Shown here in pieces: positions 33,690 to 45,127 of a DNA stretch of 64,000 nt. Location of the stretch: NCBI GenBank assembly GCA_024195585.1, contig SWBL01000110.1, positions 62,001 to 126,000 of the forward strand. Reading direction: 5' to 3'. Below the pieces are notes generated by a model. That model made no database searches. It was not told the origin of the DNA and was given only the letters and a program-made list of their open reading frames with translations. Positions within the stretch are counted from its first letter, which is position 1. Every line of letters begins with the position of its first letter. Source of the stretch: Aureobasidium sp. EXF-3400 (taxonomy: Eukaryota; Ascomycota; Dothideomycetes; Dothideales; Saccotheciaceae). The position numbers were made by a program, and so were the translations under genes.

Positions 33690-34841
33690 ACACGGCTACG
33701 ACTCATGTGGGACACAGGGTCCAGCCTCAGGGCTTTGGTTGAGTGACGAGCAGCAAAGAGATTACAGCTCATGTCGGCAGCACTATTTTGCATCCAAGTA
33801 GCTCGGAGGACTGACGAGGAACGTACAGAGACCAAGGTATAGCTATGTGGCTTGAGATAGTGTTTGTAGAAATGCACAATTTCTTTTAGATGAGAGTCAA
33901 GTCCAGTAAGAGCAATGAAAAGCAGTCGATCTCGGGGAATGACACTGGCGTCGTAAATTCATTGTGTATTTGTACAGCTAGACAGCAAAGGAAGGGGCGT
34001 GCGAGGATCTCCATATTTGATCATTTAATTAATTGAGACAGTCAATTGCGTGAGAGAGGATCATGGGCTGTGCACTGGGGGCACCCATATTGATTTGCAG
34101 CGAATCAAAACATGAGTGGAGCTGAAGTTCTTGAGGTTTTGTCATGGTTCACGACGGGACAGACAAGGTTATGTTGCGCATGAGAAAAAGAACTAGGGGA
34201 TGCAGGACGTGAGTCGCGAAAAGATGGACGACGTCCAACAACAGTGGACCCCCACGTTTCAAGCGGAAAGTTTGTCGACGAGAATCGAATCCTTCGGCGG
34301 CTCGCGCTAAAGAACCGCGGCCCCAGGCGCCCCTGAGTGAGCTCTTCGGCGAAAGCCACCATGGCCGGGACCAAGTGGACTCGACGGCCACTAACCAAGC
34401 TGCCGGCATGGCGACATTGTCGAAGCGTGAGCGAGATTGATTCCCTGATTTTCGGGCTCATCTGACTGTGCCCAGTCTTGTTCGCAGTTGCAGGCTGCAG
34501 GTGGTTGCAGCACTCATGATCTTTTGCGTCGTTGACAGCGAGCACGCGCAATCGTCAACACCAACAAAGTCGCCCCTGACCCATCCATTCTGGCTGATAG
34601 CGTACCGGTTTTGACGTCAATTCGGCCAAGTCGTAGTGTTTTTGCGCACACAGGGGACGAGGCTTCAACTTGGCGTTCAGCCTGTCGAGACGCACAATCG
34701 CGTCGACGAGAGTTCGCAGCCCTCCGCCCGTTGCGTATTGCAACTCTGCACGCTACACGTCGTCCAAGCCGTTGGCCGGTCCATCGATAAGGAGTCTACA
34801 GGGGGGAGCGTGTCGGTCTTTTCTTCGTCTACATAACCAAC
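33690..34841. other. Intergenic region between HOP1 and the disordered-protein gene
   Basis: No gene is seen. The AT-rich stretch near 34,020-34,036 (tttaattaatt) and the pyrimidine-rich end near 34,810-34,830 look like 3' and promoter sequence respectively. Confidence 0.5.
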
Positions 34842-36908
34842 ATGTCGTCCGCCGCGCCTGCGCGCCCTCCCAGGCCTCTGTACTCTGTCGAACCCAAACG
34901 TAGCCGCGACCGACTCGACACGCACCCAGACGTCGAAAATCGCTTTCAACAAAGCATAGGATACACACTAGCCACCGAAGGAGGAGACGATCCAACCATG
35001 GGTGCCGCGGGGACTCTCCAGATATGGCCAAAGTTGCACATGGAGCCATACCAGAACATGCCCGACCTAGACAAGGCCAAATTCAATCGCCTACCCAGCA
35101 CTCACACCGACCCCTTCCTCACACAGCCCGCCAGACCCCGCCCAACCCTGCACGCCGCTGCCAGTCAGCCGGATCTGTACTCGGCATCGCGCAAGAATGC
35201 TATCATGACCGATGCCGCCAGGCCTCCACCCATGCCGCAACAACTTCAGCGCAGCCACAGGGTCGATTTTTCTAGGCTTTTCTCAAGACACAAATCCAAG
35301 AACAAGGACAAGGAAAAGGAAAAGGAAAAACTATCGAGGCCTCCAACTGCTCACGTACCTGCGCTGCCGTCCTTACCTCTACCACCCCCACCGCCGGTGC
35401 CTGTCGCTACTCGCTCCCGTCAAGGCAGCGATATCTCATCCGTCCGACCTGCATCTTCAGGAACCTCCACCCAGCGTATACAGGCCACTGTTTTTGACCG
35501 AAACGCTACCGAGAATGCAAAGATCAATGTGCGCAGGCCGCCAAGGGGTATCAAGCATTGGTTTGAAGGTCTGGACTCGTCCGATGACGATTTGCCCGAA
35601 GTTGTTACCTCTGCCGAAACCATTCATCAGTCTACTTTCAACCCAGCACTTGGTCCAGGAAGATCCAGAGTTGCACCTACTTCGCGTGTTACGCCTACGT
35701 GTGAAGGGGCGTCGTCGGATTACTTCCGCTACCAGAGCTCTAACCACCAAGCACACTCGCAGCATCAAAATCTTCAAGAACGCAGCATGCTGAATCTCTC
35801 ATCTGACGAAGAGGACGAGCGTTCAGAGCCTCCGTCACCACCTAGATGGGCTGACCATTCGACTACTGCAAGCGGACCCGCATCTGACTCGGTAAGCTGG
35901 AACAAGACAGCCGCTACGAGACAGTCAACCTTTAGCATGCAAACAACAATGACTTCTGGCTCAATTCCTATTATCCATGCCGACAATCTGGAAATCGCTT
36001 ACCGAACTCCTCTACCTCCTCTTCCTGCCCAATATCAACAATACACAGACAACAACCCTGTTCCTGCCCCTCTACGAAAACAAAAGTCATACCATTTCTC
36101 GTCTCCTGGGCGCACGAGAGCAACGAGCATTACGTCTACCGGCATGCAAAGTGCCACCAGTGCCTCTAGCAATGGACAGTCTCATGTCATGACTGTGACG
36201 CAGGAGGAGATGGCTCTGCTCGAGATGATGCGTCGCAAGAGAGCCGAGATGCAAGCCCAGTCTAGCCATCCCGCTCGAAGACACGATTCATCCAGCCAAC
36301 CCTCTCAGTACGATCGCAAAAACTCCGCCATTCGCAGCACCGCCTCATCGACCTTCTCAAGGGGCAGTGCTATGAGTATAGGTCTAATGCTTGACGCTCC
36401 TGAGGGCACTGCCTTTCCCGCACCTCCAAGCAATAGGATCGTTCACGAAACACCAGACATGAACTACTTTGCACTCGATGAGAAACGCACCAACAGATCA
36501 TCAGATATGTCTACTCCTCACTCGGACATGCTAGCCGAGTTGGAGGCGCCTTCCGAGCAGTTGCAAGCCCTTTGCTTCCAAAAGCCAACCAAGTCTCCAA
36601 GCTCGAGTCAAAATAAGCTCGTCCCGTTTGAGAACACGGCCGACCCCTACCGTCTCGCTCCAGACCTTGAGCTCTCTTCTCTCGATCTCTTGCCGCTTCC
36701 TGCACGCACATACTCTCCCTCCCTCACCGGTACTTGCAGCTCAGCCATGACCCCTGAATTCAGTACCCATGGCACAACCAACTTCAATGTTGCTGGCAGT
36801 GATAGTGAGACCAGCAGCGAGGCAGACAGATACCGCAACAGTGTCGAGACCATGGACAGTGTAGACATGGATGTCCTTACTGCCTGGGGACGTTTGGGTG
36901 GACAATAA
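34842..36908 (+). CDS. Hypothetical disordered Ser/Pro-rich protein
   Basis: This is a single-exon gene of 688 residues, with ATG at 34,842 in context caacATGt. I do not recognise the family. The sequence is mostly low complexity. It has a basic segment with FSRLFSRHKSKNKDKEKEKE (about 143-162), a proline run (LPLPPPPPVP), an acidic GLDSSDDDLPEV, and a short ordered-looking helix TVTQEEMALLEMMRRKRAEM near residue 445-468. That helix is the most conserved-looking part and could be an interaction motif. Many SP/TP sites suggest phosphorylation. No signal peptide or membrane segment is visible, so it is probably cytoplasmic or cortical. Long unbroken reading and fungal-like codon use make the gene itself secure. 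Confidence 0.75.
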   Translation: MSSAAPARPPRPLYSVEPKRSRDRLDTHPDVENRFQQSIGYTLATEGGDDPTMGAAGTLQIWPKLHMEPYQNMPDLDKAKFNRLPSTHTDPFLTQPARPRPTLHAAASQPDLYSASRKNAIMTDAARPPPMPQQLQRSHRVDFSRLFSRHKSKNKDKEKEKEKLSRPPTAHVPALPSLPLPPPPPVPVATRSRQGSDISSVRPASSGTSTQRIQATVFDRNATENAKINVRRPPRGIKHWFEGLDSSDDDLPEVVTSAETIHQSTFNPALGPGRSRVAPTSRVTPTCEGASSDYFRYQSSNHQAHSQHQNLQERSMLNLSSDEEDERSEPPSPPRWADHSTTASGPASDSVSWNKTAATRQSTFSMQTTMTSGSIPIIHADNLEIAYRTPLPPLPAQYQQYTDNNPVPAPLRKQKSYHFSSPGRTRATSITSTGMQSATSASSNGQSHVMTVTQEEMALLEMMRRKRAEMQAQSSHPARRHDSSSQPSQYDRKNSAIRSTASSTFSRGSAMSIGLMLDAPEGTAFPAPPSNRIVHETPDMNYFALDEKRTNRSSDMSTPHSDMLAELEAPSEQLQALCFQKPTKSPSSSQNKLVPFENTADPYRLAPDLELSSLDLLPLPARTYSPSLTGTCSSAMTPEFSTHGTTNFNVAGSDSETSSEADRYRNSVETMDSVDMDVLTAWGRLGGQ

Positions 36909-38168
36909 ATATGTGTCCTCGCTTTGCATTCCGCTTGGACCTTCTCATTTGTATATATGATTCTTTCTTCAGCCTTTTATGTTTTCTTTTCATGAGATCA
37001 CGATCTAAAATCTGGATATTTGGGGTCTGTCTTGGTTAGACAGAGGGTTTTGGCGTATAATCTTCAATATTCTCACTTATATATTATGCTACTTGATGTG
37101 GATGATATCTTTGACGACGCATTTACTGTATGGAATCAGACCTTTTCTTTCCTGATGTCTGCCATATTCCTGTGCTAGATCCACCGTTTTTATAGCTGTA
37201 TGACAAATGCACGGTAATCTAAACCTCGAATACGCTGTCTGGTCAATCTCCAATACGATGAATTTTCTTAGGTTCAAATGTTGCATTGAATCAATGCAGT
37301 CGAAAACAAGCAAGGCAACAGGAAGGTACTCAGGCACATGAAGCAGGTACTGAACTTCGTCCGTCCCTGCCCATCTCTCAAACTTCTGCTCACCATCGGT
37401 CAAGAATTCTCCGTCGGTCGCAACTTACTTCCTAACCACAAAATCGAAGTTTCATTGACAATCTTTTGCGTCACACCCTCTCAAATTGCTGTCCTAGCTT
37501 ATGACCACAATCAACATCGGCCTTGCTCTTTCACGAGATGCAAAAGTCCATGAATCAACGCTAACAGTATCACTTGCGCGGTTCTCTTTCTGTTTCTTTC
37601 TTCTCTTCGAATTACATCAGGAATGTGTTGCCTGTCACATTTATTCTCGCTGATCTGGACAATTTATCTTGGAGGCCCCGGTCAGTGCCACAATTCCTCC
37701 ATGAGGCGCGACGCTTGCACCCACGAACAAGTCAATGTCGCTGGTGGCGGCACCCTGCGCTTCCGATCTCAAGGCGGTACTGGCGCCGACACTATTCTGT
37801 TTCTTGATTATTATCACGAATTCGACCTCTGGAAACGCATATCCATTCATCTACTGATGTGAAGATATCCTTGGAGTCGTATGCTTAACTTTATCAACTT
37901 TTGTACGTTTCACCATGAGGATCGACCAATCTCCGTACATTGTGTGATCATACCGTGATCCGAAACCATCTCCCACTGGGACAAAAGTTGCTATGCCCTA
38001 GTCAGCGACCAATATGGAATATGTCACTGCGGCAACAGTACGATACTCTATCCAGTCGAGCTTGACCTGCCAGCTCACCACAGCGATTGTCCTTCTGCCT
38101 TCCACACCGGTCATCCCACTGTTCCCAAAAGTCTTATTACACACTAGCAAGCACAATCGACATGAACA
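36909..38168. other. Intergenic region with a possible small secreted-protein gene
   Basis: Mostly 3' sequence without recognisable genes. At 37,623-37,862 (+) an ATG opens a 79-residue frame with a hydrophobic start and cysteines, MCCLSHLFSLIWTIYLGG then GQCHNSS and DACTHEQ. It is preceded by a CTAAC-pyrimidine tract-CAG pattern that looks like an intron 3' end at 37,620. A further cysteine-bearing open stretch (YGICHCGNST...) runs near 37,985-38,145. I could not join these into one model. Confidence 0.3.
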
Positions 38169-38261
38169 GGTCGGTTAGCTCAGTTGGTTAGAGCGTGGTG
38201 CTAATATCCACCCATGATATACGGCACGCCAAGGTCGCGGGTTCGACCCCCATACTGACCA
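38169..38261 (+). tRNA. tRNA-Ile (anticodon AAU) with a 19-nt intron
   Basis: The acceptor arm GGTCGGT pairs with ACTGACC (one G-U). The D arm is GCTC/GAGC and the anticodon arm TGGTG/CGCCA with loop CTAATAA after splicing. The anticodon AAT is at 38,203-38,205. The 19-nt intron, 38,207-38,225, sits one base 3' of the anticodon, the canonical position. The T loop TTCGACC is normal, but the T stem GCGGG/CCCAT has a C-A mismatch beside a G-U pair at its outer end. The discriminator base is A at 38,261. The A at anticodon position 34 is expected to become inosine. Confidence 0.92.
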
Positions 38262-38716
38262 TCATCTTCTTTTGCTCGTCAAGTACATCACTTGCACTAG
38301 CATCATCGTTTTTGCGTGTGGTGGCTGGAAAATTCTTTTTCGAGGCTTCACTGTTGAGACTTCATTGGCGGGCTTTGCGTGGGGCTTGGCATCCGGCTTG
38401 CGTTGTGTGTGTTTCAAGCATCTCTATGCAACAAAATGGGAAAGAAAGATCTGCAGACGAGAGGACGAGAGGTGCTGCACAGGTCTACTATACTCCTAGT
38501 TGACATACAAACTCACACAAGTCCGCACGACCACAAGTCTTCGCATGACACAATACACAACATATAAGTCAGGGTCGAGGGACATGAGTTGGAAGAAGGA
38601 AAGAACCCTTGTTGAAGTCGGGCTTGATATCATATATACAATTCATCACAGTTCGTATCTATTAACAAAATTCATGTTGAAAAAACAAAAAAAAAGACCA
38701 ACCAAAGAAACGGGAT
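38262..38716. other. Region between the tRNA and the MFS gene 3' end
   Basis: No gene is seen. T-rich sequence straight after the tRNA (ttcttttgctcg) could serve as a Pol III terminator. The A-rich run near 38,678-38,696 belongs to the 3' flank of the transporter. Confidence 0.5.
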
Positions 38717-40345
38717 TTACTCGTCGTCAATGGTTTTCCTCGAGCGGCCTCTCCATTGTAGCCAGATGACGGGAATGATACCGACACCAATCATCAAAGC
38801 AGAACCAACACCTGCACTAGCTTTGAGTCCAATGTTCTCAAACATCTGAGGGAGCCAGAAGGGGCCGATAAAGCCCCACATCTGGCGAACAAAGGTGATG
38901 AAGACACCAATACTGGCAGCTTCTTCTTGATGACAGTCAACAGCGTAAGTGATGAGCACGGTGGTGACGATCTGATTACCGACGGCAGCGATGGCGGCAC
39001 CAATGAGGGGTGTGACATTCCATTTTGCCGTGTCCTGGGTCTGAATCAGGAAGACAATGTAGCCAACAATGCCAAGAATGAAGCCGGAATATGAAAGCCA
39101 GAGACGGTATTCAGGCATGGGACGATGGCCAGCAGGCATTTTGCGAGTCTTGCGCTTCATCCAGAAATCGGACAGAACACCTCCTAGTTGCTCGCCGATG
39201 ACGGAACCAATGATGATACTAGCGAACTGGTATCCAATCTGCTGAGCGTTGAAGTGATACTTCTCCTGGAACAGCTGAGGAATCTCAACGGTAACGAGAA
39301 CAGAGGTGAGCAGGAAGACCATGGCATATGCGGCAGCAGGAATCAGGACGGTGGCATGGCGACCCATGGTCAAGGGTTGGATGAAGTCCCAGGCTCTGAG
39401 TGGTGTAGGATCAATGCGTCTGAAGCTCCAGTATTCTTGCTTGAGATCAGATCCGCGGTGCTCGACACCTTGGCGCAGGTATCTTGTCTCAGGGCCGAAG
39501 AAAATGTAAAGGATGAATTGGACACCGTTGATGATGGCGAGGATGTAGTAAATCCAACGGTAACCGACGTTGTTGGCAACGAAACCCATGGTGAAACCGC
39601 CTAGTGGGACACCGAGGGTAACCATCAAGGTCCAGATACCCATGTACTTTCCGCGCTCTCTCTTAAAAAATGTTTCGCCAACGACACCACTTCCGATAGC
39701 TCCAGCAGGACTGATGAAGAAGGCGACCAAGGCTCTGCATGCGGCCATGCTGGCATAGCTGTGACTGTAGCCGCAACCTATGTTGCAAACGAGACTGCAA
39801 ATGGTAGAAATCAACCAGATTGGGCGACGACCGTATCGTACGGAAAGAGGTCTCCAAAAGAGGGGAGCTCCTCCTAGGATTGCAATTTGCAAGGATGTGA
39901 GGTAGGAAGCTCTCTGAATACTACAGCCCAAGTCTAGGTGAATGTTGAAGTAAGCGGGAATGATTGCTGCAGCCGTGAACGTGCCCATCATGGCATGGAA
40001 GGCGACCAACAACAGGTTGATTGTTTTCTATAACATGTCAGATGTTTTGTGGGGCTTTATGAACAATGAGTCACTAACCTTCCAGGTCGCCCAATTCAAC
40101 GGGTCAGCATCACCAAAACCGGGCATAGGGTCCAGCTCCAATGTGCCATGTCTCTTCAGAAGGTAGTCGCGATGTCCAGGGGAGAGGTTGGCTGCATCGC
40201 CAGCAATATGTGTTGACCATGGTGCCAGACCACCTGTCTCAACCTTTTCGAAATAGTCTTGTCCAGGGGCAGCGACACTAGCATCCGTCTCCGAAGGCTC
40301 GCGAAACTCAGCCTTGGAGTCAGAGTTGTGTGGCATTTTGTCCAT
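38717..40345 (-). CDS. MFS drug:H+ antiporter-type transporter (DHA1-like)
   Basis: Two exons, 40345-40079 and 40027-38717, join across GTTAGT...TTATAG into 525 residues. The cytoplasmic N-terminus ends in DADPLNWATWKKTINLL, the usual entry to helix 1 in fungal DHA1-type carriers. About 12 hydrophobic helices follow. Loop 2-3 contains RPLSVRYGRRPIWL, the MFS motif with RYGRRP. FFISPAGAIGSGVVGE and MGIWTLMVTLGVPLGG are typical helix 4-5 sequences. A charged central loop has RRIDPTPLRAWDF. It likely exports drugs, toxic metabolites or polyamines across the plasma membrane; the substrate cannot be read from sequence. It is divergent from the P450, with a glutathione S-transferase beyond it, which fits a detoxification role. 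A second in-frame ATG lies nine bases downstream. Confidence 0.88.
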
Positions 40346-40598
40346 ATCGCAACTTTGATGAGAGAGGTAGGTATCGGAGGAAATTCGTGGTGTTGGGACG
40401 AGCCCTTTTATCCCTTGGTGAGCAACTCGAAACGGTTGGCCTCAATATGAAAAATTTGTGGAGAAAGGAATCGATTCTCTCCGCTTCCCCACAAGCGTCC
40501 TTGCGGATGGTTATCAGGATGGTCCTAGCGAGTAATATGTACCCACTTAGTACATAAATATGATGGGACAAGTGGGTCTTTCTGGTTCTATACCACAC

Positions 40599-40609
40599 CG
40601 GGTCGTCCG
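40599..40609. promoter_or_regulatory. CGG-N5-CCG inverted repeat, candidate Zn2Cys6-factor site
   Basis: CGG at 40,599-40,601 and CCG at 40,607-40,609 flank 5 nt, about 255 bp upstream of the transporter start. Dimeric fungal Zn2Cys6 activators bind inverted CGG triplets. One site is weak evidence. Confidence 0.25.
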
Positions 40610-42185
40610 GGGTATTGCTGGATGGATGTAGATAAGAGTTTTCTTGACCATCGAATATCAGAAAAAATGTCGTCTTCTAAACACTGAGATGTTCGTTTCT
40701 GCCAGGAGTCAGATGTGTTGGAAGACTAGGCGCGCTCCAAGCAAAGTCTGTTATGATCAAGCCTCCCAAGCAATTGTGCCACCGCGGCTCAAGTATCGTT
40801 CGCGCGTATGGGGCGCTGAATCCAGAATTGGGCAAAAGAACATTATCCTTGTTCGCGCCTCTTGCTGGTTCCAGCGGCGAATCTAGGGCAAATATTTGAC
40901 GCCGTCACGCGCTAGGTTGCCTTGATTAAGTCCGAGGTCCGAGATTGGTTGTTTGCCGCGCCCAACCAAGGGGGCTGTGGTAATAAACCCCATGGTGGCC
41001 CCATACCCCACTGGTTTGTGTAGAGGTGCCATTAATATAAGACACGGAACTCTGGAGAATAATGTTCACGGGAAATCTGTCGTGCAGTGAGGTTCAAGGA
41101 GAGCCTCGACCGGTTGCAACGCTTGGAAGTTCTGTAACCTACCTGAGTGTAGCTTCTGTACTGTGTACCCGTCTCTAGGCTCGGGCGAATGCCATCGAAA
41201 AGAGCCCTCTTTACGTGCAAGATGGCGCCTTTCCAAAGACATACTTGTGGTCAGGCGGTGGTCCTGAGTGGTCAGCTGTGGACCTGTGGTGGCCTCCAGA
41301 ACGGACGTCGCCCGGCTCATTTCTTCTTTGGAGCTGCGCAACCGTGCAAGTTGCAACTCCTTGCGGATTACTCCCTAGGTCGGATGTCCGTATCAGGTCC
41401 ACTGGTAGAATTGCCGTTTCACCAGCAGCTGCCGTCATCCAGGTCATCCAGTACCGATATCGACGTCCCAGGCCGAGAATCCGTGAAGGAAGGAAAAAGC
41501 AGCAGTATGCGAAGGACCGGCAGATGCTCCAAGGTCGAAATGCCGATTTCTTCTACCGAAACGACGCTGGCACGTCACAATCTCACGTGCCTTGATGATG
41601 TATGCTCTTATCATCCGGAATCCGAGTGCAATTATCCGACCTGATGTGAAAAACAAGACATACCATTCTTTCGAGTGTAACAATCAAAATTGCATAGACA
41701 CGGACCCAACGAGGAAGCGGCGATCTGTTCGGTGACGAAAGGAAGAACCTGAGTCTGGAAGGTACAGAACAACATGTCAAATTCGAAGAAGCGGAAGACT
41801 TCCGCGGGAACTTGATGCCAAATGGTGGGGAAAGTGTCGTCTCAGAATCTGGGGCCCCAATAGCGCGCCAAAGCAACGATCGCCAGGACGGTAGTTGTGA
41901 CTTGCAGCATTCTGCGTGTTGCGCCCTGTCAAGATCCTCCAAGTCCGAGGATAAGGAGAAAGCAAATCCGAGTAACCGAGAGCTTTCGCAACTGCCGTCC
42001 AAAGGCCAAGTCAGAAGTCGTTGTTGTGCCCATGCAACCTCCTGTAACACCACGGCAGTTGCAAGATGGCCCATTGCCGAAAGCTGCATCTTGCTAGTAT
42101 CTTGACAGAGTATTGGTGTAAACAGCTGTAGAACATATAAGCTGCCTGCTGCAACTTGAAGATCAGAATACTATCTCTTGTGCAT

Positions 42186-42214
42186 CACTCTTCCACACTC
42201 TTCCACACTCTTCC
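42186..42214 (+). repeat. 10-bp pyrimidine-rich tandem repeat, nearly three copies
   Basis: CACTCTTCCA occurs at 42,186-42,195 and 42,196-42,205, followed by a partial copy to 42,214. It lies about 92 bp upstream of the P450 start codon and probably falls in its promoter or leader; CT-rich tracts are common near fungal transcription starts. Confidence 0.7.
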
Positions 42215-42305
42215 TCATCTCATTCTCTTCAACTGAGTCTATCCACACCATATTACCAACCTATCATTACCTCCACACGCCGAGCATCTTGAAGTTTAAC
42301 ACATC

Positions 42306-43944
42306 ATGATCATCGGCGAGCTACTGCCGCTTCTGGTGGCATACTGGCCAATCGTGCTTGCTGCATCAGCAGCCGCATACCTTCTAAACAACAAATTCTA
42401 CAAAGGCCTGAACAAATACCCTGGTGCTCCGCTAGCAGCCTACACAAACTGGTGGCGCTTCTTCGAAGTATGGGGCCAGAAGTCAGAGTACACGCATAGG
42501 GAACTGCACAAGAAGTATGGAGACATTGTCAGACTTGGCCCTAATGTTTTGTCATTTGCCGACCCTAAGGCTATCAAGACCATCTATGGTTTGAACAAGG
42601 GTATGACCAAGTCGGACTTCTACCCCGTTCAGCAAGCTGTTTCCAAGGGCAAGCGTCTGCAATCGCTGTTCTCGACCACCTGGGAGGATTACCACGCCAA
42701 GTACAGAAGATGTGTCAACGGTGCTTTTGCCATGTCCTCGCTGGTCGAGTACGAGCCTCTGGTCGATAGCACAACCGATGTTTACATTGAGCGCACCAAG
42801 GAGCTCTACTGCGGAGAAAAGGCACAGAGATGTGATTTCACCCGCTGGTTGCAATTCTATGCCTTTGATGTCATCGGCGAGTTGACTTGGAGCAAGCGTC
42901 TGGGTTACATTGAGAAGGACGAAGATGTCGATGGCATCATTGCCTTCTTGAACAGATTCCTCTCTTACGCCGCACCCGTAAGTGACTCTGTACTTATATC
43001 CTTATTTGATGGCCACTAACAATATTTTCCAGATTGGTCAAATGCCTTTCCTTGATCTTCTCCTTGAGAAGAACCCTCTCAAGCTTCAACTGGAGAAGTG
43101 GGGTATCAACAAGAAGGTTTTCCCTGTCACCAAGTTCGCACTCGACCGCTCAGGTGAGCGCAAAGACGAGATGCAAAAGGTCCGCGAGACTGGAATCGTA
43201 GAGAAGCGCCCTGGCCGTGGTATCGACCTCCTTACCAAGTTCAACCAAGCTCAACACGACCACCCCGAGTTCATGACTGATGCTCAAGTATTGGCGGCAT
43301 CGACGAGCATGGTGTTTGCTGGAAGCGAGACCACTGCTATCAGTTTGAGCAGTGTCTTCTACCACTTGGTCAGACACCCTAAGGTCTACGCAAAGCTGAT
43401 GCAAGAGCTCGACGAGGCAGCTGAAACCGGTGCAATCCAACAACGCGAGAACAACAAGGTCTCCTGGGCAGAGAGTCAGAAGCTGCCTTACCTTGACGCT
43501 GTCATCCAAGAATCATTCCGCATGCACCCTGCCGCTGGTCTGATCCTCGAACGTATCACTCCCAAGCAAGGCATTGAGATCTGTGGCGAGCACATCCCCG
43601 GCGGCGTCATCGTTGGTTGTAACTCTTGGGTCCTGCACCGTCGCCCCGAAATCTTCGGCGCAGACGTCGACACATTCAGACCCGAGAGATGGATTGAGGC
43701 CGATGCTATGAAGCTCAAGGAGATGAAGGCCACCATGTTCCAATTCGGCGCCGGCGCTAGAACATGCATTGGCAAGAACATCAGCTTGTTGGAAATCTAC
43801 AAGTTGGTGCCCACTTTCCTGAGAACTTTCGAGATCGAGATGGATTGTGACGACTGGAAGACGAGAAATGCATGGTTCGTTCGCCAGAGCGAGTTCTACA
43901 CAAACTTCAAGTTGAGAAACGTGCCTCGCGAGGTTCCTGTATAG
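42306..43944 (+). CDS. Cytochrome P450 monooxygenase, pisatin-demethylase-like
   Basis: Two exons, 42306-42977 and 43033-43944, join across GTAAGT...TTCCAG into 527 residues. An N-terminal membrane anchor (about 5-27) is followed by the proline region NKYPGAPLAAYTNWWRF. The I-helix has FAGSETT near 319. The K-helix ExxR is ESFR near 384. FRPERW follows. The heme loop is FGAGARTCIG, with C469 as the iron ligand, so all catalytic landmarks are intact. The pattern NFYTNF-type C-terminus and the N-terminal third resemble the pisatin demethylase/benzoate-hydroxylase-like fungal P450 group. It is an ER-bound enzyme needing P450 reductase; the substrate is unknown. It is divergent from an MFS exporter and 211 bp upstream of a GST gene, suggesting xenobiotic or host-phenolic detoxification. 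Confidence 0.93.
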
Positions 43945-44155
43945 ATCAGATAGCGAATTTGTAATGATACCCAAGTCCTAACGATATCAACATACTCTGA
44001 GTGATCGTTGTCACGTCTCTATAGGGCCTCGGCCACCAACCGTTGAAACCTTGATGGCAACCCCGCTCTCCCTCTGCTTGGGACATACACTGTATATCAA
44101 CCCCACACTCCCTGACTCTTGTCAAAGTCAAGAATCGATTCAGTAAAGAAACACC

Positions 44156-44862
44156 ATGCCAGACATTACACTGTACTTCTTGCAGGCTTCGCGTTGCATT
44201 CGCACAGTCTGGCAACTCGAAGAACTAGGTCTCGATTACAAAGTCGAGTTCACAGAACGTGAGAACGGAAAAGCCCCTCAACACTTCAAGGACAACTCTG
44301 GCGATGCATTGGGCAAGTTCCCTTTGCTCAAAGATGGAAACCTGACAGTAGCAGAAAGCGGTGCCATCGCTGAGTATGTCGAAATCTTGAAGGTCTACTC
44401 GTGTGTTGAGATTGCTGATGGAGATACAGATACTTGTGCGAGAAATACGACACCTCGAACAAACTGCTTCCTACAGACTCGGCCACACGCGTGCAGTGTC
44501 TTCGCTGGCTCCATGCATCGGAAGCCACGTATGCGCTGCACGCACTAGCCATCCTCTACACGCGCTGGTTCGGCGCCGACAATCCAGCCGCAGCCGAGAA
44601 GATTGAAGAAGGCATGGCAGTGAACGTGTGCAAAGACATGGACTTCCTAGAGGCACATTTGAGCAAGGGCAACGTAAGATTCTTGGTCGGGGATAGTGTG
44701 ACCGTGGCTGATTGCATGATGCTGTTCTCGGCACAATTCATTTTGACGAGGCAGTTGGGGACCAAGGGAAAGGAGTGGGAGAGGATCGAGAGGTGGATTG
44801 CCGACTGTGAGAACACGGAGAGCTACAAGCGCGCTGTCCAGAAGACAGGCCATAAACTGTAG
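44156..44862 (+). CDS. Glutathione S-transferase
   Basis: Two exons, 44156-44373 and 44430-44862, join across GTATGT...ATACAG into 216 residues. The thioredoxin-like N-terminal domain starts PDITLYFLQASRCIRTVWQL. It contains the glutathione-binding AESGAIAEYLCEKY, rebuilt exactly by the splice. The helical C-terminal domain has VRFLVGDSVTVADCMM, the conserved N-capping/hydrophobic-staple region with Asp. It resembles the Gtt1/Ure2-like cytosolic group. The reaction is conjugation of glutathione to electrophiles or peroxide reduction. It follows the P450 on the same strand with only 211 bp between, so it may be co-regulated with it. Confidence 0.92.
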
Positions 44863-45127
44863 ATTCCTGCCATGAACAGCCGCAAATAAACATCAGATGA
44901 TATATCAACATTTCGCTGCACCGAGAATCGATGCGACAAGGTGGAAGCACGAAAGTCAGCATGATGTCTGTTTTGCCAGGGTCTCGAAGCTCCCCCCACT
45001 CGCGCCAAGCCTCTTTCCAAATGAGACCACGAGATTGCGGACCCCTCATCAGACCTTCTCTCCTCTTTCCATCTACCAAATCACACCTTATTCCACAAAC
45101 CTCTTTCTACCAAATCCAACCGTCAAC

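Larger units (their letters stand above)
40346..42305. other. 1.96-kb divergent intergenic region between transporter and P450
   Basis: No gene is supported. Open frames at 41,189-41,644 (+) and 42,089-41,583 (-) overlap each other and match nothing. The region includes a CGG-N5-CCG site at 40,599-40,609 and a three-copy 10-bp repeat just upstream of the P450. It is long for a promoter in this window and may contain decayed sequence. Confidence 0.5.

Noticed and set aside
41189..42089. Overlapping frames of 151 (+) and 168 (-) residues in the transporter/P450 spacer
   Set aside because: They lie on opposite strands of much the same sequence and neither shows a motif, so neither was called a gene.
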